The notes below the pieces were generated by a model, which was not told the origin of the DNA, did not search any database, and worked only from the letters and a program-made list of their open reading frames with translations. Below are positions 1 to 8,897 of a stretch of 8,897 bases of DNA, one piece after another (within the stretch, counting starts at the first letter, position 1; every line of letters begins with the position of its first letter). Position numbers and translations under genes: made by a program. Source of the stretch: Pseudomonadota bacterium (GTDB lineage: Bacteria; Pseudomonadota; Alphaproteobacteria; Sphingomonadales; Sphingomonadaceae). The stretch is from NCBI GenBank assembly GCA_023427285.1, contig JAEZBH010000477.1, positions 1 to 8,897 on the forward strand. Direction: 5' to 3'.

Positions 1-2015
1 AAGCGGCGGCCAATCTCGATCGGGTTGGCCTGAAGCTGCGGCGCTGATGGCAACCAGCCCAGGCGCTCGGCCTTCACGTTGTAATCGAGCGGGCTGTCGG
101 GCCAGTCTCCCGCCGGTGCAAGCGGAGAGAGCAACTCTGACATCCTCAGGGTTTCATAGCGCCATTGGTCGGTGTGGGCATAATAGAAGCTGGTGCCGTT
201 CATCTGCCTGACCGGACGCGCCCAATCGAGTGCGAAGGCCAGCGGCAGCCAACCGGTTACCGGCCGGAGCTTCTCCTGCCCCACATAATGGGCCCAGCCG
301 CCGCCCGATTTGCCAATGCAGCCGCACATCACCAGAAGGCTGATGATGCCGCGGTAGGTCATATCCATGTGGTACCAGTGGTTGACGCCCGCCCCCACGA
401 TGACCATCGACCGCCCCTCGGTTCGCGCGGCATTATCGGCAAATTCGCGCGCCACCTGAATGATGGCCTTCCGGGGAATGCCGGTGATTTTCTCCGCCCA
501 GGCAGGGGTGAACGGAATATCGTCGTCGTAGCTCATCGCCACGTTCGGCCCGCCAAAGCCACGGTCAACGCCGTAATTGGCGCAGTAAAGGTCGAACACG
601 GTCGCAACCAGGGCCTCTGTTCCATCCGCCAGCGCCAGTTTCTTCACCGGCACCAGACGCTCGATCACCTCTTCATGATCCGTGGCAACGAAATCATGCG
701 GGGCGACATGGCCGAAATACGGGAAGGCGACAGGCCTCACCTCGTCGTGCATCCCGGCAATGGAGAGCCGCAGGCGCACGTCATTGCCAGCGCCGTCCTT
801 CTCTTCCAGATTCCATTTGCCCTGCTCGCCCCAACGGAACCCAATAGAGCCCAAGGGGGCAACCAGATCGCCGCTGTCCTCGGAAATAGCGACCACCTTC
901 CAGTCCGGATTGTTGGTCTCGCCAAGATTGCCGGGAATATCGGCCGTGCGGATCATCCGCCCCGGCACCAGACGTCCGTTGCGCTCCACCAGACTGACCA
1001 GCATGGGGAAATCCGAATAGCGGCGCACATAATCGGAAAAATATCCGACCTCCTGCTCCACATAAAACTCGCGCAGCACCACATGCCCCAGCGCCAGCGC
1101 AAGAGCAGAGTCGGTGCCCTGCTTCAGGTTGAGCCACAGGTCTCCGAATTTGGTGGCTTCGTTATAATCGGGGGAAACCACCACCGCCTTGGCACCCCGA
1201 TAACGCACTTCGGCATAGAAGTGGGCATCGGGCGCACGGGTCATGGGAATATTTGATCCCCACACCAAGAGGTAACTGGAGTTGTACCAGTCAGCGCTCT
1301 CGGGAACGTCTGTCTGCTCGCCCCACGTTTGCGGGGATGACGGCGGCAGGTCGCAATACCAGTCGTAAAAGCTGAGCAGCACGCCGCCCAAGAGAGACAG
1401 GTAGCGGCTGCCCGCCGCATAGGAAATCATGGACATGGCGGGAATGGGCGAAAAGCCCACAATGCGATCCGGACCATATTCCTTGATCGTATAGGCATTG
1501 GCAGCGGCGATGATCTCCGCAACCTCGTCCCAGCCCGCGCGCACGAAGCCGCCGCGACCGCGCTTGACCACCCAGTCTCGGCGCTTCACCGGGTCCTGCA
1601 CGATGGAGCGCCATGCGGCAACAGGGGAAAGCGTCTTGCGGGCATCGCGCCAGTGGCGCAGCATGCGGGCGCGCACCAGCGGGTATTTAATTCGAGTGCC
1701 TGAATAAAGGTACCAGCTGTAGCTCGCCCCGCGCGGGCAGCCGCGCGGCTCATGGTTGGGCAGATCGGGACGCGTGCGCGGATAATCGGTTTGCTGCGTC
1801 TCCCAGGTGACGATGCCGCCCTTGACGTAAATCTTCCACGAGCACGATCCGGTGCAATTCACGCCATGCGTGGAGCGGACGATCTTGGCCGCCGCCCAGC
1901 GCTTGCGATAGGCATCCTCCCACTGGCGGCTCTCAGTGGTCGTGATGCCGAGCCCATGTGAAAAGGTGCCCCGTTCCCTGCGGAAGTAAGTCAGACGATC
2001 GAGGAAATGACTCAT
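1..2015 (-). CDS. narG: Respiratory nitrate reductase alpha subunit NarG, N-terminal 671 residues (cut by left window edge)
   Basis: Catalytic subunit of the membrane-bound NarGHI complex, which reduces nitrate to nitrite at a Mo-bisMGD centre on the cytoplasmic side using quinol electrons passed through NarI and NarH. The minus-strand frame is open from the ATG at 2015 to the edge. The N-terminus (MSHFLDRLTYF) matches NarG. The FS0 iron-sulfur ligands are present as His50, Cys54, Cys58 and Cys93 (HGVNCTGSC, then PRGCPRG). The molybdenum ligand is Asp222 in YDWYCDLPP, the same number as in E. coli. Other NarG blocks are visible: RTRPDLPNHEPRG, GFSPIPAMSM, GSIGFRWGEQGKWNL and GGGWAHYVGQEKLRP. 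The family is about 1,240 residues long, so roughly half is here. An AGGGG motif lies 7 bases before the ATG. The gene starts 40 bases after narK, so cotranscription is likely. No frameshift or lost key residue was seen. narHJI presumably follow outside the window. Confidence 0.97.
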   Translation of the reverse strand, partial: MSHFLDRLTYFRRERGTFSHGLGITTTESRQWEDAYRKRWAAAKIVRSTHGVNCTGSCSWKIYVKGGIVTWETQQTDYPRTRPDLPNHEPRGCPRGASYSWYLYSGTRIKYPLVRARMLRHWRDARKTLSPVAAWRSIVQDPVKRRDWVVKRGRGGFVRAGWDEVAEIIAAANAYTIKEYGPDRIVGFSPIPAMSMISYAAGSRYLSLLGGVLLSFYDWYCDLPPSSPQTWGEQTDVPESADWYNSSYLLVWGSNIPMTRAPDAHFYAEVRYRGAKAVVVSPDYNEATKFGDLWLNLKQGTDSALALALGHVVLREFYVEQEVGYFSDYVRRYSDFPMLVSLVERNGRLVPGRMIRTADIPGNLGETNNPDWKVVAISEDSGDLVAPLGSIGFRWGEQGKWNLEEKDGAGNDVRLRLSIAGMHDEVRPVAFPYFGHVAPHDFVATDHEEVIERLVPVKKLALADGTEALVATVFDLYCANYGVDRGFGGPNVAMSYDDDIPFTPAWAEKITGIPRKAIIQVAREFADNAARTEGRSMVIVGAGVNHWYHMDMTYRGIISLLVMCGCIGKSGGGWAHYVGQEKLRPVTGWLPLAFALDWARPVRQMNGTSFYYAHTDQWRYETLRMSELLSPLAPAGDWPDSPLDYNVKAERLGWLPSAPQLQANPIEIGRR

Positions 2016-2055
2016 TCCAGTTCCCCTTATATCCCCGCAGCATCAAGGAAAAAAA

Positions 2056-4794
2056 TTATCTGGTCGGCGCGGGCCCTGCCGAACCGAACGCCTTCGGTCG
2101 GCTTTGGTTTCGAAGTATCCCGGTCGGCCCGCTATAGGCGAACCAGGTCATCAAAGCGCAGGTCACATAAAAGATCAGAAATCCCCACAGTGCGGCATTT
2201 GCCGTGCCGGTCATGTCGATCGAGGTGCCGTAGGCCTTGGGAATATAAAAGGCACCATACGCTGCAATGGCCGCGATAAACCCGGTAATGGCCGCAGATT
2301 CCCGCTCGGCCTGCAGATGCCGTTCACGGGCGGGCATGTCAGGCTCGCTGCGCTCCAGTGCGATGCGCATGATGCCCGGCACCATCTGGAACGTAGAGGC
2401 ATTGCCGACACCGCTGGCGAAGAACAGCAGCAGCACCATCGAGAAGAAGCCCCAGAAGCTATGGCTGTTAAGAAACCAGATGATGCCGAGGATGGCCAGT
2501 ATCTGGACAATGAACACCCAGAAGCTCACGATTGCTCCGCCGACGCGATCGGATATCCAGCCGCTGCCCGCGCGGGAAAGCGCCCCGACCAAGGGGCCGA
2601 TAAAGGCATATTTGAGGGTATCGATGCTTGGGAACACCAGTTTCGAGAGCAGCGGGAAGCCGGCGGACATGCCAATGTAAGTCCCGAAGGTCCCGGTATA
2701 GAGCCAGGACATCAGCCAGGTGTGGCTGCGCCGGAAAATCACCATCTGCTCAGCAAAACTGGACTTGGCGCTGACGATGTCGTTCATGCCGAACCACGCT
2801 GCAATCGTGCCGATGATAACAAAGGGCACCCACACGAAACCGGCATTCTGCATCCAGAGCAGCGTTCCGTTGCTCTGCACCTGCGCCTGACCGCCAAGCG
2901 CGCCGAACAGGCTCATGGTAATGACGACCGGCACCACAAGCTGCATCAGGCTGACGCCCAGATTGCCGATACCGGTGTTGATGGCGAGCGCGTTTCCCTT
3001 CTCCTTTCTGGGAAAGAAGAAGCTGATGTTGGCAACGGATGAAGAGAAGTTGCCGCCGCCAAATCCGCACAAGAGGGCCAGGGCCAGGAAAATGATAAAG
3101 GGCGTGTCAGGGTTCTGCACCGCATAGCCGATGCCAAAGGCCGGGATCAGCAGGGAGGCGGTCGACAGGGTCGTCCAGAGCCGCCCGCCAAGCATCGTCA
3201 CCCAGAAGCCATAGAATATGCGCAGCGTGGCCCCCGAAAGGCCGGGCACCGCCGCCAGCCAGAACAGTTGGTTGGTGGTCAGATCAAAGCCAATGGCGGG
3301 CAGACGCGCCACCACCACGCTCCAGACCATCCAGACCGAGAACGAGAGCATCAGGCAGTATGTGGAGATCCACAGGTTGCGACGGGCGATAGGCCGTCCG
3401 ACCCTCGCCCAGAATTCCGGGTCTTCGGGACGCCAATCCACCAGCGGCGCGGTGCGGCTTGGCGGCGGTATAACCCCCGGCTCGCCCAGACCCTGCATTT
3501 CGGGCAGTTCCGTGACATCAGAGGCCTGCCCGGTCCGCAGCGCACGCGCCTCCATGTTGCGGATCGCTGCAATCATCCAGAGCAAGGAGACCGTCACGAT
3601 CAGAAAAAGCAGGGCAAAAGAGCTGGTCCAGATCCCGGTGAGGTCATTCAGGGCGCCAAAGGCCAACGGCAGGATAAAACCGCCCAGTCCGCCGATCATG
3701 CCGACGAGACCGCCTACAACGCCCACGTGGCGGGGATAATAGGCGGGAATGTACTTATAGACGGCGGCTTTTCCGAGGCTCATGAAAAAGCCGAGAATGA
3801 ACAGCAGCACGAGGAACGGGATCAGGCTCATCTCGGTGTGGAACTCGATCGGTCCGCGGATGCCCTGAATGAGGTATGTGGTCGGCGGGTAAGACAGCAT
3901 GAAGGTGCAGATCACCGAAACGCCGAAGGTGGCATACATGACCGCCCGCGCCCCGTAGCGGTCCGACAGAACACCGCCGTAAATGCGAAAGAGGCTGGCT
4001 GGCACCGAATAGAATGCGGCCAGCATGCCTGCGGCCCGCACATCAAGACCGTAAACGCCCACCAGATAATGCGGCAGCCACAGCGTCAGGGCCACAAAAG
4101 CGCCGAACACGAAGAAATAATAAAGCGAGAAGCGCCACACCTGCACGTTCTTGAGCATCGTGAGCTGGCTCGCCATGGACTCGGCGCGACGTCCCTCGCG
4201 CTTGCGGGCCTCCTGATCCGGATCTTCCTTGGTCAGCGCTAGGAAGATCACGGTCATGATGACGAGCCCGGCGGCCCATATCTCGGCAACCGCCTGCCAA
4301 CCCATTGCAACCATGACGAAGGGCGCAAAGAACTTTGTAACAGCAGCACCCACATTGCCTGCGCCAAAAATGCCAAGCACGGTGCCCTGCCGATTGGGCG
4401 GGAAGAATTTGGAAACGTAGGTCACGCCGACCGAGAAACTGCCGCCGGCAAGCCCGACACCGAGCGCGGCCAACAGCATCTCTGCATAAGTGTCGGCATA
4501 CGATAACAAGAACGTGGCGATTGCCGCCAGTATCATGACGGCAGCATAGACCCGGCGTCCGCCGATCTGGTCCGACCAGATGCCAAGGACGACACGGACC
4601 AAGGATCCCGTCAAAACCGGGGTGCCCGCCAACAATCCGAACTGCGTGTCGGACAGGTCAAGCTCTTGCTTGATGCCGAGTCCGATGATCGCAAATATTG
4701 TCCAAACCGCGAAGCAGACCGTGAACGCAGCGGTGCTTGTCCACAGCACACGGTTCGCGCCAGGCACAGTCCGTTCTGTGATCGGGTCAACCAT
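2056..4794 (-). CDS. narK: Double-domain NarK nitrate/nitrite transporter (NarK1-NarK2 fusion, about 24 membrane helices)
   Basis: Inner-membrane transporter of 912 residues, about twice the usual NarK length of 400-470. It consists of two consecutive major-facilitator domains. Domain 1 (about 15-412) has an Arg in helix 2 (Arg67, LVRVVLGIWSD), nitrate signature 1 (about 112-132, GLAGGSFSVG), Arg270 (SLFRIYGGVLSDRYG) and signature 2 (about 362-380, GMIGGLGGFILPLAFG). A hydrophilic, proline-rich linker spans about 412-472. Domain 2 (about 473-895) has Arg525 (TLRIFYGFW), signature 1 (576-600, CGFGGGNFSSSVANISFFFP), Arg741 (LSRAGSGWISDRVGG) and a diverged signature 2 (838-856). In the Paracoccus fusion, the first half resembles NarK1 proton-nitrate symporters and the second resembles NarK2 nitrate/nitrite exchangers; the same split is inferred here. 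The start is the ATG at 4794, because GGGGAG lies 6 bases upstream. A TTG at 4818 would add 8 residues but has no clear ribosome binding site. The gene directly precedes narG and so supplies its substrate. Confidence 0.95.
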   Translation of the reverse strand: MVDPITERTVPGANRVLWTSTAAFTVCFAVWTIFAIIGLGIKQELDLSDTQFGLLAGTPVLTGSLVRVVLGIWSDQIGGRRVYAAVMILAAIATFLLSYADTYAEMLLAALGVGLAGGSFSVGVTYVSKFFPPNRQGTVLGIFGAGNVGAAVTKFFAPFVMVAMGWQAVAEIWAAGLVIMTVIFLALTKEDPDQEARKREGRRAESMASQLTMLKNVQVWRFSLYYFFVFGAFVALTLWLPHYLVGVYGLDVRAAGMLAAFYSVPASLFRIYGGVLSDRYGARAVMYATFGVSVICTFMLSYPPTTYLIQGIRGPIEFHTEMSLIPFLVLLFILGFFMSLGKAAVYKYIPAYYPRHVGVVGGLVGMIGGLGGFILPLAFGALNDLTGIWTSSFALLFLIVTVSLLWMIAAIRNMEARALRTGQASDVTELPEMQGLGEPGVIPPPSRTAPLVDWRPEDPEFWARVGRPIARRNLWISTYCLMLSFSVWMVWSVVVARLPAIGFDLTTNQLFWLAAVPGLSGATLRIFYGFWVTMLGGRLWTTLSTASLLIPAFGIGYAVQNPDTPFIIFLALALLCGFGGGNFSSSVANISFFFPRKEKGNALAINTGIGNLGVSLMQLVVPVVITMSLFGALGGQAQVQSNGTLLWMQNAGFVWVPFVIIGTIAAWFGMNDIVSAKSSFAEQMVIFRRSHTWLMSWLYTGTFGTYIGMSAGFPLLSKLVFPSIDTLKYAFIGPLVGALSRAGSGWISDRVGGAIVSFWVFIVQILAILGIIWFLNSHSFWGFFSMVLLLFFASGVGNASTFQMVPGIMRIALERSEPDMPARERHLQAERESAAITGFIAAIAAYGAFYIPKAYGTSIDMTGTANAALWGFLIFYVTCALMTWFAYSGPTGILRNQSRPKAFGSAGPAPTR

Positions 4795-4800
4795 TGGGCG

Positions 4801-4806
4801 CTCCCC
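4801..4806 (-). promoter_or_regulatory. Ribosome binding site of narK
   Basis: The minus strand reads GGGGAG six bases before the ATG at 4794. This supports that ATG over the in-frame TTG at 4818, whose upstream sequence (GACGGG) is a poor match to a Shine-Dalgarno site. Confidence 0.6.
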
Positions 4807-4816
4807 AATCCAAGGC

Positions 4817-4838
4817 AACCCGTCACGAACCCGTCACG
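4817..4838. repeat. Perfect 11-bp tandem direct repeat upstream of narK
   Basis: AACCCGTCACG occurs twice in immediate succession on the plus strand (4817-4827 and 4828-4838), 23 bases upstream of the narK ATG. The 11-bp period is about one DNA helical turn, so two identical half-sites would face the same side of the helix. The second copy continues into GT and forms a small inverted repeat, CCGT-C-ACGG. The position is compatible with a regulator site in the narK leader or promoter. It matches no regulator site that I recognise, and a chance duplication is possible. Confidence 0.5.
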
Positions 4839-4927
4839 GTAGCCGGTGGAAATAGATTTTCTCGTGAACGCTAGGCTTTTGGACCAGTTCCGTTATCTGC
4901 TCATGCCTTCCACCACGTCCGCGTTTC

Positions 4928-5922
4928 TTATGGTCTCAGCACGGCTGCCCCGGAAATTTCGCCCCTACGCAGGCGGCGCAGCGCTTCATTGGCCTCTTCA
5001 AGCGCAAACACCTCAACCGCCGTTTCAATGGGCACCACTCCGGCCAGCGAGAGGAATTCCTCACCGTCTTGCCGGGTCAAATTGGCAACCGATCTGATCT
5101 GCCGTTCGCCCCACAGATCGGCATAGGCAAAGGAGGGAATGTCGCTCATGTATATCCCGGCGCAGATAACCCGGCCTCCCTTGCGCACGGCACGCAAAGC
5201 AGCGGGCACCAATGAGCCGACCGGCGCAAAGATGATTGCCGCATCAAGCGCAACCGGGGAGCTGTCAGTCGATGGCCCCGCCCAAACGCATCCAAGGCTG
5301 CGCGCAAAGTCCTGGGCCTTCTCATCTCCCGGGCTGGTGAAGGCGTACACCTCCCGACCCTGCGCAACCGCCACCTGCGCCAGAATATGCGCCGCAGCGC
5401 CGAAGCCGTAAAAGCCCAGCCGCTGCGCCGGGCCCGCCATGCGGTAGGAGCGATAGCCGATCAGGCCCGCGCACAGCAACGGCGCGGCGGCGGCGTCCGA
5501 ATATCCCTCGGGCAGGGTGAAACAGTAGCGGGCATCGGCAACGCAATGCGTGGCGTAGCCTCCATCGCGGCTGAAACCGGTAAAGACCGGGGTGTCGCAC
5601 AGATTTTCCGCGCCGGTCAGGCAGTAGGCGCAGTGGCCGCACGTATGGCCAAGCCACGGCACGCCAACCCGCTCCCCCACCTTGAAGCCCAACGCCTCTG
5701 ATCCCACAGCCGCCACGCGTCCCACAACTTCATGGCCGGGAATAATCGGCAGCGGTCCGCGAATATCGCCATCCACCACATGCAGGTCCGTCCGGCAGAC
5801 GCCGCACGCCGACACCTCGATCAGCAACTCTCCGGGGCCATAGGAGGGCAAAGGCCGCTCCACCAGACGAAGCGCTTCACCGGGAGCGTCGAGCTGCATC
5901 GCGCGCATGAGCCCACGCCCGT

Positions 5923-5926
<4 letters not shown>
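4928..5926 (-). CDS. Zinc-dependent alcohol dehydrogenase (medium-chain dehydrogenase/reductase family)
   Basis: Cytoplasmic oxidoreductase of 332 residues that interconverts an alcohol and an aldehyde with a nicotinamide cofactor. Catalytic zinc ligands are Cys44 (ACGVCRTDLH), His65-Glu66 (PGHEVVG) and Cys152 (PLLCAGLIGY). The structural zinc site is intact as Cys96, Cys99, Cys102 and Cys110. The Rossmann glycine motif at 174-179 is GFGAAA, with Ala replacing the usual last Gly. The following strand (VYAFTSPGD, 193-201) lacks the acidic residue typical of NAD-specific enzymes, so NADP(H) use is possible. The ATG at 5926 overlaps the ppsA stop as ATGA, which suggests translational coupling. 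An AGGGA motif lies 7 bases upstream. A second ATG at 5908 begins MRAMQLDAPGE, which looks like the usual start of this family, so the protein may be 6 residues shorter. The substrate cannot be told from sequence; an aldehyde reductase role in fermentation fits the context. Confidence 0.93.
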
Positions 5927-8331
<2,405 letters not shown>

Positions 8332-8422
8332 CGGGACACCCGTCCATTCTTGATTGCGGGAAAGGTCCTGCACGGCAGCGCGAAGCTGACCAACTGCGGC
8401 GGTCGCCCGAATGAGATGCCGC

Positions 8423-8434
8423 CTGGCGCGCCAG
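8423..8434. repeat. Perfect 12-bp palindrome, possible operator
   Basis: CTGGCGCGCCAG equals its own reverse complement and lies near the centre of the divergent ppsA/ldhA gap. The position suits an operator acting on both promoters. GC-rich palindromes also arise by chance in DNA of this composition, and I recognise no known regulator for it. Confidence 0.35.
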
Positions 8435-8558
8435 CATTCGTAAAGCCTGAAAGGATGGCTGCTATACGCCCTGACCGGCCGCCGTGTTCCGCAGCGGTGC
8501 CGCCTTCCACCCGGCCCGGAACGGCTGGCGAGCCTTCGGCGTTCCCCACCTGCAAGGC

Positions 8559-8564
8559 AGGAGG
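8559..8564 (+). promoter_or_regulatory. Ribosome binding site of ldhA
   Basis: AGGAGG is a consensus Shine-Dalgarno site five bases before the GTG at 8570. It settles the GTG start. The ATG at 8565 is in another frame and stops after two codons (ATG CCG TGA). Confidence 0.75.
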
Positions 8565-8569
8565 ATGCC

Positions 8570-8897
8570 GTGAACGTCACCGTGTTCAGCACCAAGCCTT
8601 ATGATCGTCACTTCCTCACCGCTGCCAATCGGAACAGTTGTCATGACCTGACGTTTCTGGAGGCCCGCCTAGCGCCTGAAACCGCCGGACTTGCCGCAGG
8701 CAGCGGGGCGGTCTGCGCCTTCGTCAACGATGTGTTGAGCGAACCGGTTCTGGAAACTCTCGCAGAGCACAACGTGGAATTGGTCGCCCTGCGCTGCGCA
8801 GGCTTCAACAACGTGGACCTGGAGGCTGCCAATCGGCTTGGGATCGCCGTGGGCCGGGTTCCCGCCTACTCGCCCCATGCCGTGGCCGAACATGCCC
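8570..8897 (+). CDS. ldhA: D-lactate dehydrogenase, fermentative LdhA type, N-terminal 109 residues (cut by right window edge)
   Basis: Member of the D-isomer 2-hydroxyacid dehydrogenase family. It would reduce pyruvate to D-lactate with NADH in the cytoplasm, recycling NADH during fermentation. The open frame from GTG 8570 gives MNVTVFSTKPYD, close to the E. coli LdhA start. Family blocks follow: AVCAFVNDVLSEPVLE (47-62), the substrate-site segment LRCAGFNNVDL (74-84) including Arg75, and RVPAYSPHAVAEHA (96-109). The family is about 330 residues long, so about one third is present. The NAD-binding GxGxxG motif and the catalytic Arg, Glu and His lie beyond the edge and cannot be checked. A consensus AGGAGG supports the start. 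The gene is transcribed away from ppsA, whose product acts on the same metabolite. Another 2-hydroxyacid dehydrogenase specificity is possible, but the LdhA-like segments make D-lactate the best reading. Confidence 0.9.
   Translation, partial: MNVTVFSTKPYDRHFLTAANRNSCHDLTFLEARLAPETAGLAAGSGAVCAFVNDVLSEPVLETLAEHNVELVALRCAGFNNVDLEAANRLGIAVGRVPAYSPHAVAEHA

Larger units (their letters stand above)
4795..4927 (-). promoter_or_regulatory. Gap between the alcohol dehydrogenase and narK; probable narK-narG promoter region
   Basis: These 133 bases separate the alcohol dehydrogenase stop from the narK ATG. Nar operons are normally controlled from their own promoter by FNR-type and nitrate-responsive regulators, and this is the only gap upstream of narK large enough for one. 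I saw no TTGAT-N4-ATCAA box, no sigma-54 -24/-12 pair and no hairpin followed by a T-run that would end the upstream transcript. The gap holds the 11-bp tandem repeat. Whether transcription also reads through from ppsA-adh cannot be decided here. Confidence 0.4.
8332..8569. promoter_or_regulatory. Divergent intergenic region between ppsA and ldhA
   Basis: These 238 bases must hold the promoters of both ppsA (leftward) and the lactate dehydrogenase (rightward). A weak plus-strand -10-like TATACG lies at 8463-8468, but no matching -35 is clear. I found no TTGAT-N4-ATCAA FNR-type site and no small gene with family support. A 12-bp palindrome lies at 8423-8434. A short CGGG/CCCG inverted repeat (8332-8342) directly abuts the ppsA start codon. 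Confidence 0.5.

Noticed and set aside
165..1256. A 363-codon plus-strand open frame opposite narG
   Set aside because: The minus strand here encodes continuous NarG sequence. The plus-strand product is His- and Arg-rich with no domain signal.
2104..4242. Two plus-strand open frames of over 300 codons opposite narK (2104-3042 and 3268-4242)
   Set aside because: The transporter on the other strand is convincing from end to end. These frames give charged, low-information products typical of the antisense of membrane proteins.
4840..4865. Possible inverted repeat GAAA...TTTC between the alcohol dehydrogenase and narK
   Set aside because: The arms are only four base pairs and the centre does not pair. 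It fits neither an FNR box nor a terminator.
8332..8595. An 88-residue N-terminal extension of PpsA starting at ATG 8595
   Set aside because: The extension is Arg-rich, absent from known PEP synthases, and would overlap the start of the divergent ldhA, which has a consensus ribosome binding site.

Overview
The window looks like chromosomal DNA from a GC-rich proteobacterium that can grow anaerobically. It holds five protein genes: two run off the window edges and three are complete. I found no RNA genes, insertion sequences, CRISPR arrays or phage genes. An alphaproteobacterium would fit, because 24-helix fused NarK proteins were described in Paracoccus and relatives, but this is an inference and I cannot name a genus.

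Layout. Four genes lie on the minus strand and read right to left: ppsA (phosphoenolpyruvate synthase, 5923-8331), a zinc-dependent alcohol dehydrogenase (4928-5926), a double-length NarK nitrate/nitrite transporter (2056-4794) and the first 671 codons of narG (catalytic subunit of membrane-bound nitrate reductase, 1-2015, cut by the left edge). A fifth gene runs divergently from ppsA on the plus strand: the first 109 codons of a fermentative-type D-lactate dehydrogenase (8570-8897, cut by the right edge). ppsA and the dehydrogenase overlap by 4 bases. NarK and narG are 40 bases apart. A 133-base gap separates the two pairs and carries a perfect 11-bp tandem repeat. The 238-base divergent gap between ppsA and the lactate dehydrogenase carries a perfect 12-bp palindrome.

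Function. narK-narG is the start of a respiratory nitrate reduction operon: nitrate is imported, reduced on the cytoplasmic face and nitrite is exported. narH, narJ and narI would be expected beyond the left edge. The genes next door act at the pyruvate node. Lactate dehydrogenase reduces pyruvate, PEP synthase recovers pyruvate as PEP, and the alcohol dehydrogenase interconverts an aldehyde and an alcohol. Together this reads as an anaerobic-metabolism region where nitrate respiration and fermentation genes sit side by side. Shared regulation is plausible, but I saw no convincing FNR-type box.

Novelty. All five proteins belong to well-known families with intact key motifs. I do not see an undescribed system. 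The points most worth a second look are the fused transporter, the gene neighbourhood and the two intergenic sequence elements.
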